Shown: positions 1 through 7,039, counted from the stretch's first letter. The stretch is DNA of 8,291 nucleotides from Actinomycetes bacterium (GCA_023390875.1 JAEWCA010000178.1:1-8291); one strand, 5' to 3'. Translations and numbers: made by a program. Notes: generated by a model not told the origin, from the sequence alone.

Positions 1-522
1 CCCGAGGCCCGCGCCCGGCGGTCGGCCGTGCTCGGCATCGCCGCCGGCATCCGGGGCGTCGGGGACGCGGTGCTCGCCGCCGGGGAGCTCGTCGAGACCG
101 CGCAGGCCGACGCCAAGGCGGCGACCGAGCAGCGCGACGCCGACGAGAAGAACGCCCTGCTGCGCACCATGGGCGCCGAAGGGGCCACGACCCTGCCGCC
201 CGCCCTGCGGTCGCAGCTCAAGCAGCTCGAGGACGAGCAGAAGCGCCGCGCCACCCGCGCGCAGCGCGACGTGCTCGACCGGGCGATGGTCGACCTGCTG
301 TCGCTGTACCGCGACGTGCTCGTCGTGCAGCTCGGCGCGGGCGTCGAGCTCGTCAACCTCGAGCACGAGGGCGCCGTGCGGTCGTTGGCCGGGTCGTCGA
401 CGCCCGAGCAGACGCTGCGGCGCATGGACGCCGTCGGGCAGGCGCGGACCCGGCTCGCGGGGAACGTCGCGCCGCTGCTGGCCGTCGAGGCGATGGCCGT
501 CGCGCTGCGGCCGCAGGGCTGA
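1..522 (+). CDS. holB: DNA polymerase III subunit delta' (C-terminal part, 5' end outside window)
   Basis: This open frame enters from the left edge, so only the last 173 residues are visible, ending in TGA. Delta' is part of the clamp-loader complex that puts the beta sliding clamp on primed DNA during replication. The visible part is the all-helical C-terminal region. Recognisable stretches are the early LGIAAGIRGVGDAV helix, a charged Lys/Glu/Arg-rich helix (ALRSQLKQLEDEQKRR), and the DLLSLYRDVLVVQLG helix typical of actinobacterial HolB. The ATPase-like domain I lies upstream of the window. The next gene is on the same strand after about 95 bp containing a strong hairpin, so the two are probably separate transcription units. 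In actinobacteria holB usually follows tmk and lies close to a TAP-like hydrolase and tRNA-Thr, as here. The assignment rests on family recognition of the C-terminus only. Confidence 0.85.
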   Translation, partial: PEARARRSAVLGIAAGIRGVGDAVLAAGELVETAQADAKAATEQRDADEKNALLRTMGAEGATTLPPALRSQLKQLEDEQKRRATRAQRDVLDRAMVDLLSLYRDVLVVQLGAGVELVNLEHEGAVRSLAGSSTPEQTLRRMDAVGQARTRLAGNVAPLLAVEAMAVALRPQG

Positions 523-538
523 GCCTGACGCGCCGATG

Positions 539-566
539 CCGGGTGGGACCTGTGAAGGTCACCCGG
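539..566 (+). terminator. Bulged stem-loop after holB, probable terminator
   Basis: CCGGGT (539-544) pairs with ACCCGG (561-566). After a GG bulge (545-546), GACCT (547-551) pairs with AGGTC (556-560) around a GTGA loop. This gives 11 perfect base pairs with one 2-nt bulge. It starts 17 nt after the holB stop. No U-tract follows, so it would be a U-less terminator, a type reported in high-GC actinobacteria. It also covers the upstream GTG at 543, which makes that position an unlikely translation start for the next gene. Confidence 0.55.
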
Positions 567-605
567 CCGGACGAGCGGACGGTCCGTCGCACGAGGTTCG
601 CCGAC

Positions 606-611
606 TACCGT
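606..611 (+). promoter_or_regulatory. -10 element TACCGT of a leaderless-type promoter
   Basis: TACCGT fits the actinobacterial TAnnnT -10 pattern. It ends 6 nt before the GTG at 618, which places the expected transcription start at or within a base of the start codon. No Shine-Dalgarno sequence precedes that GTG. No convincing -35 hexamer is visible at the expected distance. The same arrangement recurs at 7097-7102. Confidence 0.5.
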
Positions 612-617
612 GGCCGG

Positions 618-2147
618 GTGCCTCTCGACAGCCCGCGCCGCCTCCGCTCCGCCGCCGTCGCGCTCGTCGTCGCCGGGCTCGTGCTCGCCGGCTGCGCACC
701 CGCCAAGCACCAGGCGGACGTCCCCACGAGCGGCGCGAGCGCGTCGGTCGCACCGACGCCGGACCTCGCGCCGTTCTACGAGCAGCAGCTCGAGTGGACG
801 TCGTGCGACACGGGGGAGTGCGCGACGCTGACCGTCCCGGTCGACTACCACGACCCGACGGGCGCGACCATCGGGCTGGCCCTCGCCCGGCAGAAGGCGA
901 GCGGAGGCGACCGGATCGGGTCGCTGCTGCTCAACCCCGGCGGTCCCGGGGTGTCGGGCGTCGACTTCCTCGCGAGCGCCGCCCAGCGCGTCGGCCCCAA
1001 GGTTCGCGAGCAGTACGACCTCGTCGCGTTCGACCCCCGCGGCGTGCAGCGGTCCGAGCCGGTGCGCTGCGCCGACGGGCCCGAGCTCGACAAGCTGTTC
1101 GCGTTCGACCCGGACTACTCGACGGACGCGGGCATCCAGGAGGTCATCGACACCTACGGGAAGTTCGGCAAGGAGTGCGCCAACCGCACGGGCCCCCTGC
1201 TCGGCCACGTCGACACCGAGAGCGCAGCGCGCGACATGGACGTCATGCGGGCCGCCCTCGGCGACGACCAGCTGCACTACCTCGGCTACTCGTACGGCAC
1301 GCAGCTCGGCGCCACGTACGCGGCGATCTTCCCCGAGAAGGTCGGCCGCCTGGTGCTCGACGGCGCGCTCGACCCGACGCTCACCCCCGGCGAGGTCTCC
1401 AAGGGGCAGGCCATCGGCATCGAGAGCGCGCTGCGCGCGTACGTGACCGACTGCCAGGCCGCCAAGGGCTGCCCGCTCAGCGGCGACGCCGACCACGGGC
1501 TCGCGCAGATCCGCGCGCTGTTCGACGAGGCCAAGGCCAACCCGCTCCCCACGGGCACCGACCGCGACCTCACGCAGTCGCTCGCGTTCTACGGCGTCGC
1601 CGTCACGCTGTACTCGCAGTCGCTGTGGCCCGCCCTCACGCAGGCGCTCAAGCCCGCGCTCCAGGGCGACGGCTCCAAGCTCCTGCAGCTGTCCGACGCG
1701 TACTTCGAGCGGAACTCCGACGGGACGTACGCCAGCAACTCCAACGAGGCGTTCTTCGCGATCCACTGCGCCGACGCCCGGGAGAGCGCCGACTTCGACG
1801 TCATGCGCGCCCAGGCCGCGGACATCGAGGCCGCCGCACCGACCGTCGGGTCGTTCCTCACGTTCGGCGGCACGACGTGCGCGCAGTGGCCGACGCCCGC
1901 GGTCGACCCGCTGCCGTCGTACGCCGCCGAGGGCGCCGCGCCGATCCTCGTCGTCGGCACGACGAACGACCCCGCGACCCCGTACGCGTGGGCGCAGATG
2001 CTGTCCGAGACCCTGTCGTCGGGCGAGCTGCTCACCTACGAGGGGGAGGGTCACACGGCCTACGGCGCGTCGAACTCGTGCATCGGCGACGCGGTCGACG
2101 CCTACCTGCTGAGCGGCACGATGCCGCCGGAGGGCACGCGCTGCTGA
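618..2147 (+). CDS. Secreted TAP-like alpha/beta hydrolase lipoprotein (S33 tripeptidyl aminopeptidase type)
   Basis: The protein has 509 aa from GTG 618. Residues 7-26 form a lipoprotein signal peptide: arginines, a hydrophobic stretch, then the lipobox LAGC with Cys26 as lipidation site. It should be anchored on the outer face of the membrane. The alpha/beta hydrolase core shows NPGGPG (106-111, oxyanion region as in proline iminopeptidases), the nucleophile elbow GYSYG with Ser225, Asp451 in GTTNDPATP, and His479 in GEGHTAYG. The C-terminus, with a late cysteine, AYLLSG and GTRC, matches the TAP-like C-terminal domain of Streptomyces tripeptidyl aminopeptidases. The likely role is removing short peptides from the N-termini of extracellular peptides; the exact substrate is inferred. 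The frame is open back to a GTG at 543, but that lies inside the holB hairpin, would bury the signal peptide behind 25 charged residues, and lacks support. GTG 618 sits 6 nt behind a -10 element and is preferred. Confidence 0.88.
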   Translation: MPLDSPRRLRSAAVALVVAGLVLAGCAPAKHQADVPTSGASASVAPTPDLAPFYEQQLEWTSCDTGECATLTVPVDYHDPTGATIGLALARQKASGGDRIGSLLLNPGGPGVSGVDFLASAAQRVGPKVREQYDLVAFDPRGVQRSEPVRCADGPELDKLFAFDPDYSTDAGIQEVIDTYGKFGKECANRTGPLLGHVDTESAARDMDVMRAALGDDQLHYLGYSYGTQLGATYAAIFPEKVGRLVLDGALDPTLTPGEVSKGQAIGIESALRAYVTDCQAAKGCPLSGDADHGLAQIRALFDEAKANPLPTGTDRDLTQSLAFYGVAVTLYSQSLWPALTQALKPALQGDGSKLLQLSDAYFERNSDGTYASNSNEAFFAIHCADARESADFDVMRAQAADIEAAAPTVGSFLTFGGTTCAQWPTPAVDPLPSYAAEGAAPILVVGTTNDPATPYAWAQMLSETLSSGELLTYEGEGHTAYGASNSCIGDAVDAYLLSGTMPPEGTRC

Positions 2148-2211
2148 TCCGCTGATCCGCTGCCCTCCGCCTCCGGTTGCCGGACCGCGGTGTGCGGGCG
2201 AGCGTGGCCGC

Positions 2212-2694
2212 ATGGGATCCCACCACACCGACCTGCACGACGCGCGACGTCGACGCGTCCCCGCCGGGCTCGTCCTGCGCTCCGCGCTGCTCGGCTGGGC
2301 CGCCGGCGCCCGGTCCACGTTCGGCATCGTCGCCCCGACCCTCAGCCAGGCCCGCCGACGAAGCGTCGTGATCGGCGCCGCCGTGGCCGCCGTCGGGGAG
2401 ATCGTCGGCGACAAGCTGCCCGTCGCGCCCAGCCGGCTCGCCCACCACGGCCCGCTGCTGCGCGCAGGCACCGGTGCCATCGGCGCCGTCGCGCTCGCCC
2501 GGCGCGAGGGCGCGTCCTTCGTCGTCCCCGCTCTGGCGGGAGCCGCGGGCGGGCTCGCGGGCGTGTACGGCGGCGCCGCGTGGCGGTCCTTCGCCGTCGG
2601 ACGGATGCCGGACTGGCAGGCCGCGCTGCTCGAGGACGCGGCCGCCGTCAGCGCCGCGCTGCTCGCCACCCGGTCGCCTCGGGTCGTCGTCTGA
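2212..2694 (+). CDS. Small multi-pass membrane protein, DUF4126-like
   Basis: The protein has 160 aa from ATG 2212. It begins with a short charged, His/Arg-rich segment and then has hydrophobic, Gly/Ala-rich stretches at about 18-45, 51-66, 82-96, 101-123 and 137-152, giving four to five potential membrane segments. The motifs LLGWAAGARSTFG (26-38), GEIVGDKLPVAPSR (62-75) and a late LLEDAAAVSAALL (139-151) resemble DUF4126-type integral membrane proteins, whose function is unknown. It lies 64 bp behind the hydrolase on the same strand and could be cotranscribed, but no overlap or strong Shine-Dalgarno links them; the start rests on frame and composition. The family call is from motif memory and moderately certain. 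That it is a real membrane protein is more certain. Confidence 0.7.
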   Translation: MGSHHTDLHDARRRRVPAGLVLRSALLGWAAGARSTFGIVAPTLSQARRRSVVIGAAVAAVGEIVGDKLPVAPSRLAHHGPLLRAGTGAIGAVALARREGASFVVPALAGAAGGLAGVYGGAAWRSFAVGRMPDWQAALLEDAAAVSAALLATRSPRVVV

Positions 2695-2724
2695 CCCCGT
2701 CCGCGGGCGTCCGCACCGCTCGCT

Positions 2725-2754
2725 TTGGAGACCGGGCGTGGGTCCGGGTACAGT
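2725..2754 (+). promoter_or_regulatory. Promoter of tRNA-Thr
   Basis: TTGGAG (2725-2730) and TACAGT (2749-2754) are separated by 18 nt and match the housekeeping sigma pattern well. The -10 lies 36 nt upstream of the mature tRNA 5' end, leaving a leader of about 30 nt to be removed by RNase P. This is the best -35/-10 pair in the window and is consistent with strong constitutive tRNA expression. Confidence 0.65.
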
Positions 2755-2790
2755 AGGCGCGCTCGCCGAGGTCCTGCGGATCCCGACGAC

Positions 2791-2866
2791 GCCGCCTTAG
2801 CTCAGTCGGCAGAGCGTCTCACTCGTAATGAGAAGGTCAAGAGTTCGATTCTCTTAGGCGGCTCCA
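2791..2866 (+). tRNA. tRNA-Thr (anticodon CGT), CCA encoded
   Basis: The full cloverleaf can be read. The acceptor stem GCCGCCT pairs perfectly with AGGCGGC. The D arm runs AGCTC...GAGC. The anticodon stem TCTCA/TGAGA encloses loop CTCGTAA with anticodon CGT at 2824-2826, which reads ACG (Thr). The T arm is AAGAG-TTCGATT-CTCTT. Discriminator T2863 is followed by an encoded CCA at 2864-2866. All stems are intact, so the gene should be functional. It has its own promoter upstream and an inverted repeat directly downstream. Its 3' half is a possible integrase attachment target. Confidence 0.97.
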
Positions 2867-2867
2867 C

Positions 2868-2917
2868 CGAAACCCTCGTCTGACCAGGCCTGACGGCCCG
2901 GGAAGGCGGGGGTTTCG
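2868..2917 (+). terminator. Inverted repeat behind tRNA-Thr, possible terminator
   Basis: CGAAACCC (2868-2875) is perfectly complementary to GGGTTTCG (2910-2917). The 34-nt interior contains a smaller GGCC-TGAC-GGCC hairpin. The right arm runs into T-rich sequence (tttcgtcgttgt). It starts one base after the encoded CCA, as expected for a tRNA terminator. The long interior is unusual for a simple intrinsic terminator, so confidence is moderate. Confidence 0.45.
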
Positions 2918-3141
2918 TCGTTGTCATTCGAGCGAGGCCGCATCTCGCGTACCGCCCGCGTACCCCGCACCTTGATTGAGCCTGTCGAGGCCGGCTCTGT
3001 CGGCCCCGTGCCGAGGAAGTGCAGATACCGGTCGTCGTCGCGATCGACTCGTGACCGCACCAGGCCTGGTAGCCGCAGCCCGGTGCCAACAGAGGCTCCA
3101 ACACTCGCTCTGCGAAAGCGCAAACGCTGCGACGCATGGAC
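2918..3141. other. Gene-free stretch between tRNA-Thr and the - strand metallopeptidase gene
   Basis: I see no supported gene in these roughly 220 bp. Open frames here are Arg/Ser/Pro-rich and look non-coding. A - strand frame running through the tRNA gives the well-known false PKRIELLTFSLR peptide. TTGAGCCTGTCGAGG at 2976-2990 resembles the core of a palindromic intergenic repeat known from some Micrococcales genomes. The composition is less GC-rich than the neighbouring core genes, consistent with an island border. Confidence 0.4.
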
Positions 3142-5580
3142 CTACCCGGCTGGTCCCCATGTGTTGCACCCGGCGCCCAGAAGTCCCGGCCAGATGTCCC
3201 GTCCCCACCGCTCGCCGATCTTCTCGAAGCTCTCCAGGTCGTCGTGGCGTCTCGCACCGCCTGCGGTGCCGATCGTCTGCGTCCCTACGGCCATTCCGCC
3301 GCCCATGAGGTCGTCGTACTGCGACTGCGTGGTGCCGTAGCAGACCCCGGAGTTGCCGTCGCACCCCACGTGGTGCAGGCCCATCGCGTGCCCGAACTCG
3401 TGGGCGGCCGTCACCTGTGCGGAGGTGAGCTGAGATCCGGAAGGAAGCTGGTGGCTCTTCGGCCGAAGCTCGGTGTCCCCGATCTGCATCCGGCCCTTGC
3501 GGCTTGTCTGGCCTTTGTCAATCTGCTGGTCGACGGAGGAGTCGACGCGGGCGGTCACGCCGTAGAGCGTGACGGCGAGGTGCTCGTTGCTCTCGACGAC
3601 CTGCACGGAGACGCGTGTGGCGAACGGCGCCGTCCTCGCCGAGGAGCACGCGGGCTTGACGGGCCCTGAGACGGACCACGCGGATTCGACGGCAGCCTTG
3701 AACTTCGGTCCGAACGCTGCGAACGCTGCAACGTTGCTCTGCTCCCAGGCCTTCGTGCCGACGGGGTCACCGCTATAGGTCTGACCCTCGACGGGTAGGA
3801 ACTTCACGCGCATGATCAGGGTGATCGTCCCTGTCGTCGGATCGACCATCCCGTCGAACCTGCCGTCGAAGTTCGAGCGGTCGAACACGCGAACGGTCGT
3901 CGGCGCCCCGACGAACCGCATCAGGTCCGCGATCTGGTCGAGCGGGAGGTCCGCGATCTCCGCCGCGTTGGCCAGAGCGAACGCTTGCCAGTCGCCTTTG
4001 CTCCTCACAGCCCGCTCCGCGACCACGAGACGGGGGCCGCCCGCCCTCCTGGCGGCGTCCTCGTCCGATCGCAGCGCCACATCAAGCGCGGCCAATCGGG
4101 GTAGCAGGTCATACATCGGACCGCCTTGAATCTTGGCGAGCGCCTCAACGTGGTCGGACGCGGACGACGCGTCAACCTGCCGCTGGACCGGACGGCACGG
4201 CGAGGCCGGATCGATCAATCGGCCCACGGCGTGATTGCCGGCCGCCCGCTGAAGAGTCCGAGCGACTCGACCTCGTGACGTGGCGTCCAGCCTGTGCGGA
4301 CCGGCGCGTGGTGCGAGGAGAGACGATCCAGCGGAGCCGATGGCGAGTCGTTGCGCGGGGAGCGGCTGCTGCCCGCGGGAACCTGACTGGGTCGCTGCCT
4401 GACGGTTCCATGCCGCCACGGCCGAGCCGAAGTCGCCAGTGGGTGTCTGACGAATCACCCACGGGTTGGGATGGATCTTCATGTTCCCGTCGACGAGGAA
4501 ACTCCACAGCACGACCGCGTAGACCATGCCCGCGTCCGGACCCTCCTTGGCGGTGATGGCGGTCTCGTAGTTGTACGTCACGTCCTCGGTCTTCCCCGTG
4601 GGCTTGTCGAGGAGGACCGCGGGGACGACGGTCCCCGCATGTGAGACGCCCGTCGTCACGCCGCCCGCTGACGACGGAGCGAATGTCTGGTCGTTGGCCT
4701 CGCCGAAGTAGCCGGACCTCATCCTCTCGGGTCGATCCACGGCCTGTTTCTTGGAGTTGAACCGGTCGTCGACTCCTGGTCGGTTGTCGACGGAGTCCGC
4801 GCCCGCGTTCCGAAGCATGCTGACCGTCTGGACGAAGGCGATCACCGTGGCGTCGCAAAGGTCCGGGTCTGGAGTGAACGTGATGTCGGCTCGGGCCTCG
4901 AACGACGCGTTCGCGCCCCAACGGTTGTACGTGCCGTCGTGGACGGCCGAGACCTCGACGGTGACGGCGCCGAAGAGTTGACCAGGGCCGCGACGGATGC
5001 GGTTGCGGACACGAGTCATGAGGCGCTCGTCGGTTGCACGACCGCCGAGGCGTGCGCCTCTACCGAGCAGCTTGACCTCCACGTCGGTGAGCCTCGCCAG
5101 GTTCCGGTCGATCCCAGGATCGTCGAGGATGAGGATGAAGTTGGCGGCCTTTTCCCACTGAGGCGCTTGCTTGGTGGTGATCGCGAGTCCGCGCTCGGCG
5201 AGCGCGCCGCGAGCGGCGTGCTGAGTTGGACCTACCAGCGGCAGCAGGGTCTCCACCGTCGCGAGATCGAGCGCGTCGGTGGGGGCGCCCGGACGCGCGT
5301 CCAAGTACGTAATCGCGTCACGGCGACGGGCAGGGTCGCGCGCGGCGACGGCGAAGTCCGCGTCGTCCACCACGTCGCGCTGCACAACGATCGCCCGCTG
5401 CAGCAGCGGGGAGGCGCCCGCCTTCGCTGCGGCGCGGACGCCGGCCGGCCGCGCGGCGGCCTCGGTGAGCGCCGACGCTGCGTCACGGGCCAGCATGGAA
5501 GCAAGGTTCTCGCGAGCAGAGGCATGGCGGAGGTCCGGGCCGAGCGTCCGATAGTGCACGTCGTCTGCTCGATCGGGCAT
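3142..5580 (-). CDS. Two-module protein: unknown domain fused to LQR-AGN leader plus metzincin-type metallopeptidase (candidate eCIS-associated cargo)
   Basis: The frame is open from GTG 5769 to TAG 3142 (875 aa). I start it at ATG 5580 (812 aa) because the 63 codons before it are Arg/Pro/Ser-rich with weak third-position GC bias; neither start has a clear Shine-Dalgarno. The following positions count from GTG 5769. Module A (about 64-460) has a VVQR motif at 128-131, then an unrecognised domain ending in a conserved-looking WVIRQTPTGDFGSAVAAWNRQ stretch near 437-457. A low-complexity link (about 461-504) leads to a second leader, LQRAAGNHAVGRLI (506-519), and PVQR (527-530). The C-terminal domain has HEFGHAMGLHH (790-800), the HExxHxxGxxH zinc motif of metzincins, with a probable Met-turn at Met822 (DDLMGGG). 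There is no signal peptide or membrane segment. The LQR-AGN leader is what I know from eCIS-associated proteins, suggesting a toxin or effector peptidase. Target and delivery are inferred. Confidence 0.72.
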   Translation of the reverse strand: MPDRADDVHYRTLGPDLRHASARENLASMLARDAASALTEAAARPAGVRAAAKAGASPLLQRAIVVQRDVVDDADFAVAARDPARRRDAITYLDARPGAPTDALDLATVETLLPLVGPTQHAARGALAERGLAITTKQAPQWEKAANFILILDDPGIDRNLARLTDVEVKLLGRGARLGGRATDERLMTRVRNRIRRGPGQLFGAVTVEVSAVHDGTYNRWGANASFEARADITFTPDPDLCDATVIAFVQTVSMLRNAGADSVDNRPGVDDRFNSKKQAVDRPERMRSGYFGEANDQTFAPSSAGGVTTGVSHAGTVVPAVLLDKPTGKTEDVTYNYETAITAKEGPDAGMVYAVVLWSFLVDGNMKIHPNPWVIRQTPTGDFGSAVAAWNRQAATQSGSRGQQPLPAQRLAIGSAGSSLLAPRAGPHRLDATSRGRVARTLQRAAGNHAVGRLIDPASPCRPVQRQVDASSASDHVEALAKIQGGPMYDLLPRLAALDVALRSDEDAARRAGGPRLVVAERAVRSKGDWQAFALANAAEIADLPLDQIADLMRFVGAPTTVRVFDRSNFDGRFDGMVDPTTGTITLIMRVKFLPVEGQTYSGDPVGTKAWEQSNVAAFAAFGPKFKAAVESAWSVSGPVKPACSSARTAPFATRVSVQVVESNEHLAVTLYGVTARVDSSVDQQIDKGQTSRKGRMQIGDTELRPKSHQLPSGSQLTSAQVTAAHEFGHAMGLHHVGCDGNSGVCYGTTQSQYDDLMGGGMAVGTQTIGTAGGARRHDDLESFEKIGERWGRDIWPGLLGAGCNTWGPAG

Positions 5581-5835
5581 CCCGCGCGGGAAGAGGACGA
5601 GGGTATGCAGCTCCCACGCGCTCCGCCGATCGTGGTGCGCGCGAGATTGTCTTCCGTCGCTCGTACTACGACCCCACCTCGAGGGCGCTTCCGCGTCTGT
5701 CCCGCTGAACGGGGGTGGCGGAACGGCTCTTCGGCCGGGGACCCAGCCCAGAGTGATCAGACCCGGCACAGTTGACCCGCGGCGCGGGACGTCGGCACCT
5801 TCGCCGCCTGATGGACCCTGCGAGCGCGGAATCGC

Positions 5836-7002
5836 CTACGGCTTCGCGAGCTTGGCGCCGAACGCCGTCTTGACCTGCCCCTCGACCCGGAACGCGTCGG
5901 CCTCGCTCTCCAGGTTCACGTACGCCTCCTGCAGCGCGGCGCGGGCGTCCTCGGCGAGCAGGCGGGTGTCGTCGACGTCGTCGGGCTTCGGCTTCCTCGT
6001 GCCGGTGGCCTTCGTGAAGGCGCCCCTGAGGTCGGTGAGCGCCTTGTCGAGCGTCTGCAGGCGTGCGAGAAGGTCCTTCTCGACCTGCGTGGGGCTGGTG
6101 AGCGCGGACAGCGCCGTGATCTTCGGTTGCAGCGTGCGGGGCTGCCAGGTCGCGAACGTCGCGATGTGCGGGGCGGCGGCGGCGAGGTTCGAACCGTCCT
6201 TGCTCAGCTTCTCCAGGCCGTCGTAGGCGTCGGAGTGGTCGACGAGGAACTGGAGGACCTGCTTGTGGGTGCCGTACATGACGTCGAACATGCGGCCGGC
6301 CTGGGCGGTCTGCGCGGCGTCGAGCGGGGCTGCGTACCTCGTCGTGGCGACGGCCTTGATGACGTCCTTGCGGATCTGGGTGGACGCGAAGATCTGCGCG
6401 GGCTTCTTGCCCTGGTCGAGGAGCGAGCGGATCACGAGGACGTCCTGGTCGGTGTGTCGCGACTCGTGGTACAGGGTGCCGATGACCTCGGTGATCTCGT
6501 CGACGGTGAGGTCCTTGACGAGCTTCGGGGTGACGCCGGGCCGGCTCGTGAACTTGGCGACGTTGACCTCCACCTTCCACGTCGTCGAGTTGAAGACGCC
6601 GATCGCGCCGCCCTTCGTCAGGAAGGTCCAGGTGAAGGGCGGGACGCCGTCGGCCTTCATCGCCGCGGCGATGGTGCGCATGAGGGCGTCGACGAAGTGC
6701 TCGAGCGTCATGTCGGGCTGCGTCTTGCGCAGCTGGACGGCCTGGTCGGTGTAGGCGGTCTGGACGGGCTGCTTCTCCAGCCCGTACGGGGCGCGCTGCA
6801 CGACGGGGGCGGCGCCCTGCGTCCCGGCGAGGAGCAGCCGTCGGGTCACCTGGTTCCCGGCGGTGCGCTGGAGCTCGAGGACCGACTCGGTGGTGGGGTG
6901 GCGCCGCACGAGCCGCGCGACGTCCCGACGACGCGGCACCCGCAGCGGGCGGGGGCGGTCGCTGCTCGGTATGCGTGACGCGTCGATCCGGTGCGCTCGC
7001 AC
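5836..7002 (-). CDS. Candidate eCIS-associated metallopeptidase-like protein with N-terminal LQR-AGN motif
   Basis: The protein has 388 aa, starting at GTG 7002 with a perfect GGAGG 8 nt upstream. The N-terminal 40 residues are basic and look disordered. LQRTAGNQVTRRLL follows at 44-57 and VVQR at 67-70, after which the folded domain begins. The domain contains TLYHESRHTDQD (176-187), a HExxH zinc-type motif with His179, Glu180 and His183, and two further helical regions. The C-terminal part (about 300-380) is rich in charged helices and may form a coiled coil. There is no signal peptide or membrane segment. The LQR-x-AGN leader is typical of proteins linked to extracellular contractile injection systems, so a cargo, toxin or effector role is plausible, but no such machinery is in view. 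It lies upstream of, and on the same strand as, the two-module metallopeptidase. The enzymatic activity is inferred from the motif alone. Confidence 0.8.
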   Translation of the reverse strand: MRAHRIDASRIPSSDRPRPLRVPRRRDVARLVRRHPTTESVLELQRTAGNQVTRRLLLAGTQGAAPVVQRAPYGLEKQPVQTAYTDQAVQLRKTQPDMTLEHFVDALMRTIAAAMKADGVPPFTWTFLTKGGAIGVFNSTTWKVEVNVAKFTSRPGVTPKLVKDLTVDEITEVIGTLYHESRHTDQDVLVIRSLLDQGKKPAQIFASTQIRKDVIKAVATTRYAAPLDAAQTAQAGRMFDVMYGTHKQVLQFLVDHSDAYDGLEKLSKDGSNLAAAAPHIATFATWQPRTLQPKITALSALTSPTQVEKDLLARLQTLDKALTDLRGAFTKATGTRKPKPDDVDDTRLLAEDARAALQEAYVNLESEADAFRVEGQVKTAFGAKLAKP

Positions 7003-7010
7003 GGTCGGTC

Positions 7011-7015
7011 CCTCC
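7011..7015 (-). promoter_or_regulatory. Shine-Dalgarno GGAGG fixing the start at GTG 7002
   Basis: On the - strand GGAGG ends 8 nt before the GTG. This is the clearest ribosome binding site in the window and decides against the longer frames that extend further upstream. Confidence 0.75.
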
Positions 7016-7033
7016 GGCAGTCACCCTCCCGCG

Positions 7034-7039
7034 ACTGTA
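7034..7039 (-). promoter_or_regulatory. -10 element TACAGT upstream of the 388-aa metallopeptidase-like gene
   Basis: TACAGT on the - strand is identical to the -10 of the tRNA-Thr promoter. It lies 31 nt upstream of the GTG at 7002, leaving a short leader with the GGAGG site. The -35 position, about 17 nt further upstream, has no good TTGACA match and falls inside the palindrome at 7056-7069. This suggests a promoter that is weak or depends on a regulator. Confidence 0.5.

Noticed and set aside
536..2155. Long + strand frame of 539 aa overlapping the hydrolase
   Set aside because: It is an Arg/Pro/Ala-rich shadow of the hydrolase, produced by high GC. The other frame has a signal peptide, a catalytic triad and a family match.
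2144..2159. Tandem octamer CTGATCCG x2 at the hydrolase stop
   Set aside because: Only two copies of 8 bp. Probably a small slippage event, with no function implied.
2802..3257. - strand open frame ending in PKRIELLTFSLRVRRSAD
   Set aside because: This is the classic false peptide produced by reading a tRNA gene on the opposite strand. The rest of the frame is low-quality Arg/Ser sequence.
4939..5775. + strand frame of 278 aa opposite the two-module gene
   Set aside because: It is antisense to module A, with no domain and shadow-type composition.
5776..5788. CCCGC-GGC-GCGGG hairpin between the two - strand genes
   Set aside because: Five GC pairs with no U-tract are common in this composition; not enough to call a terminator.
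5666..7024. - strand frame of 452 aa overlapping the 388-aa gene
   Set aside because: It is Arg/Pro-rich without domains. The 388-aa frame has a Shine-Dalgarno and recognised motifs.
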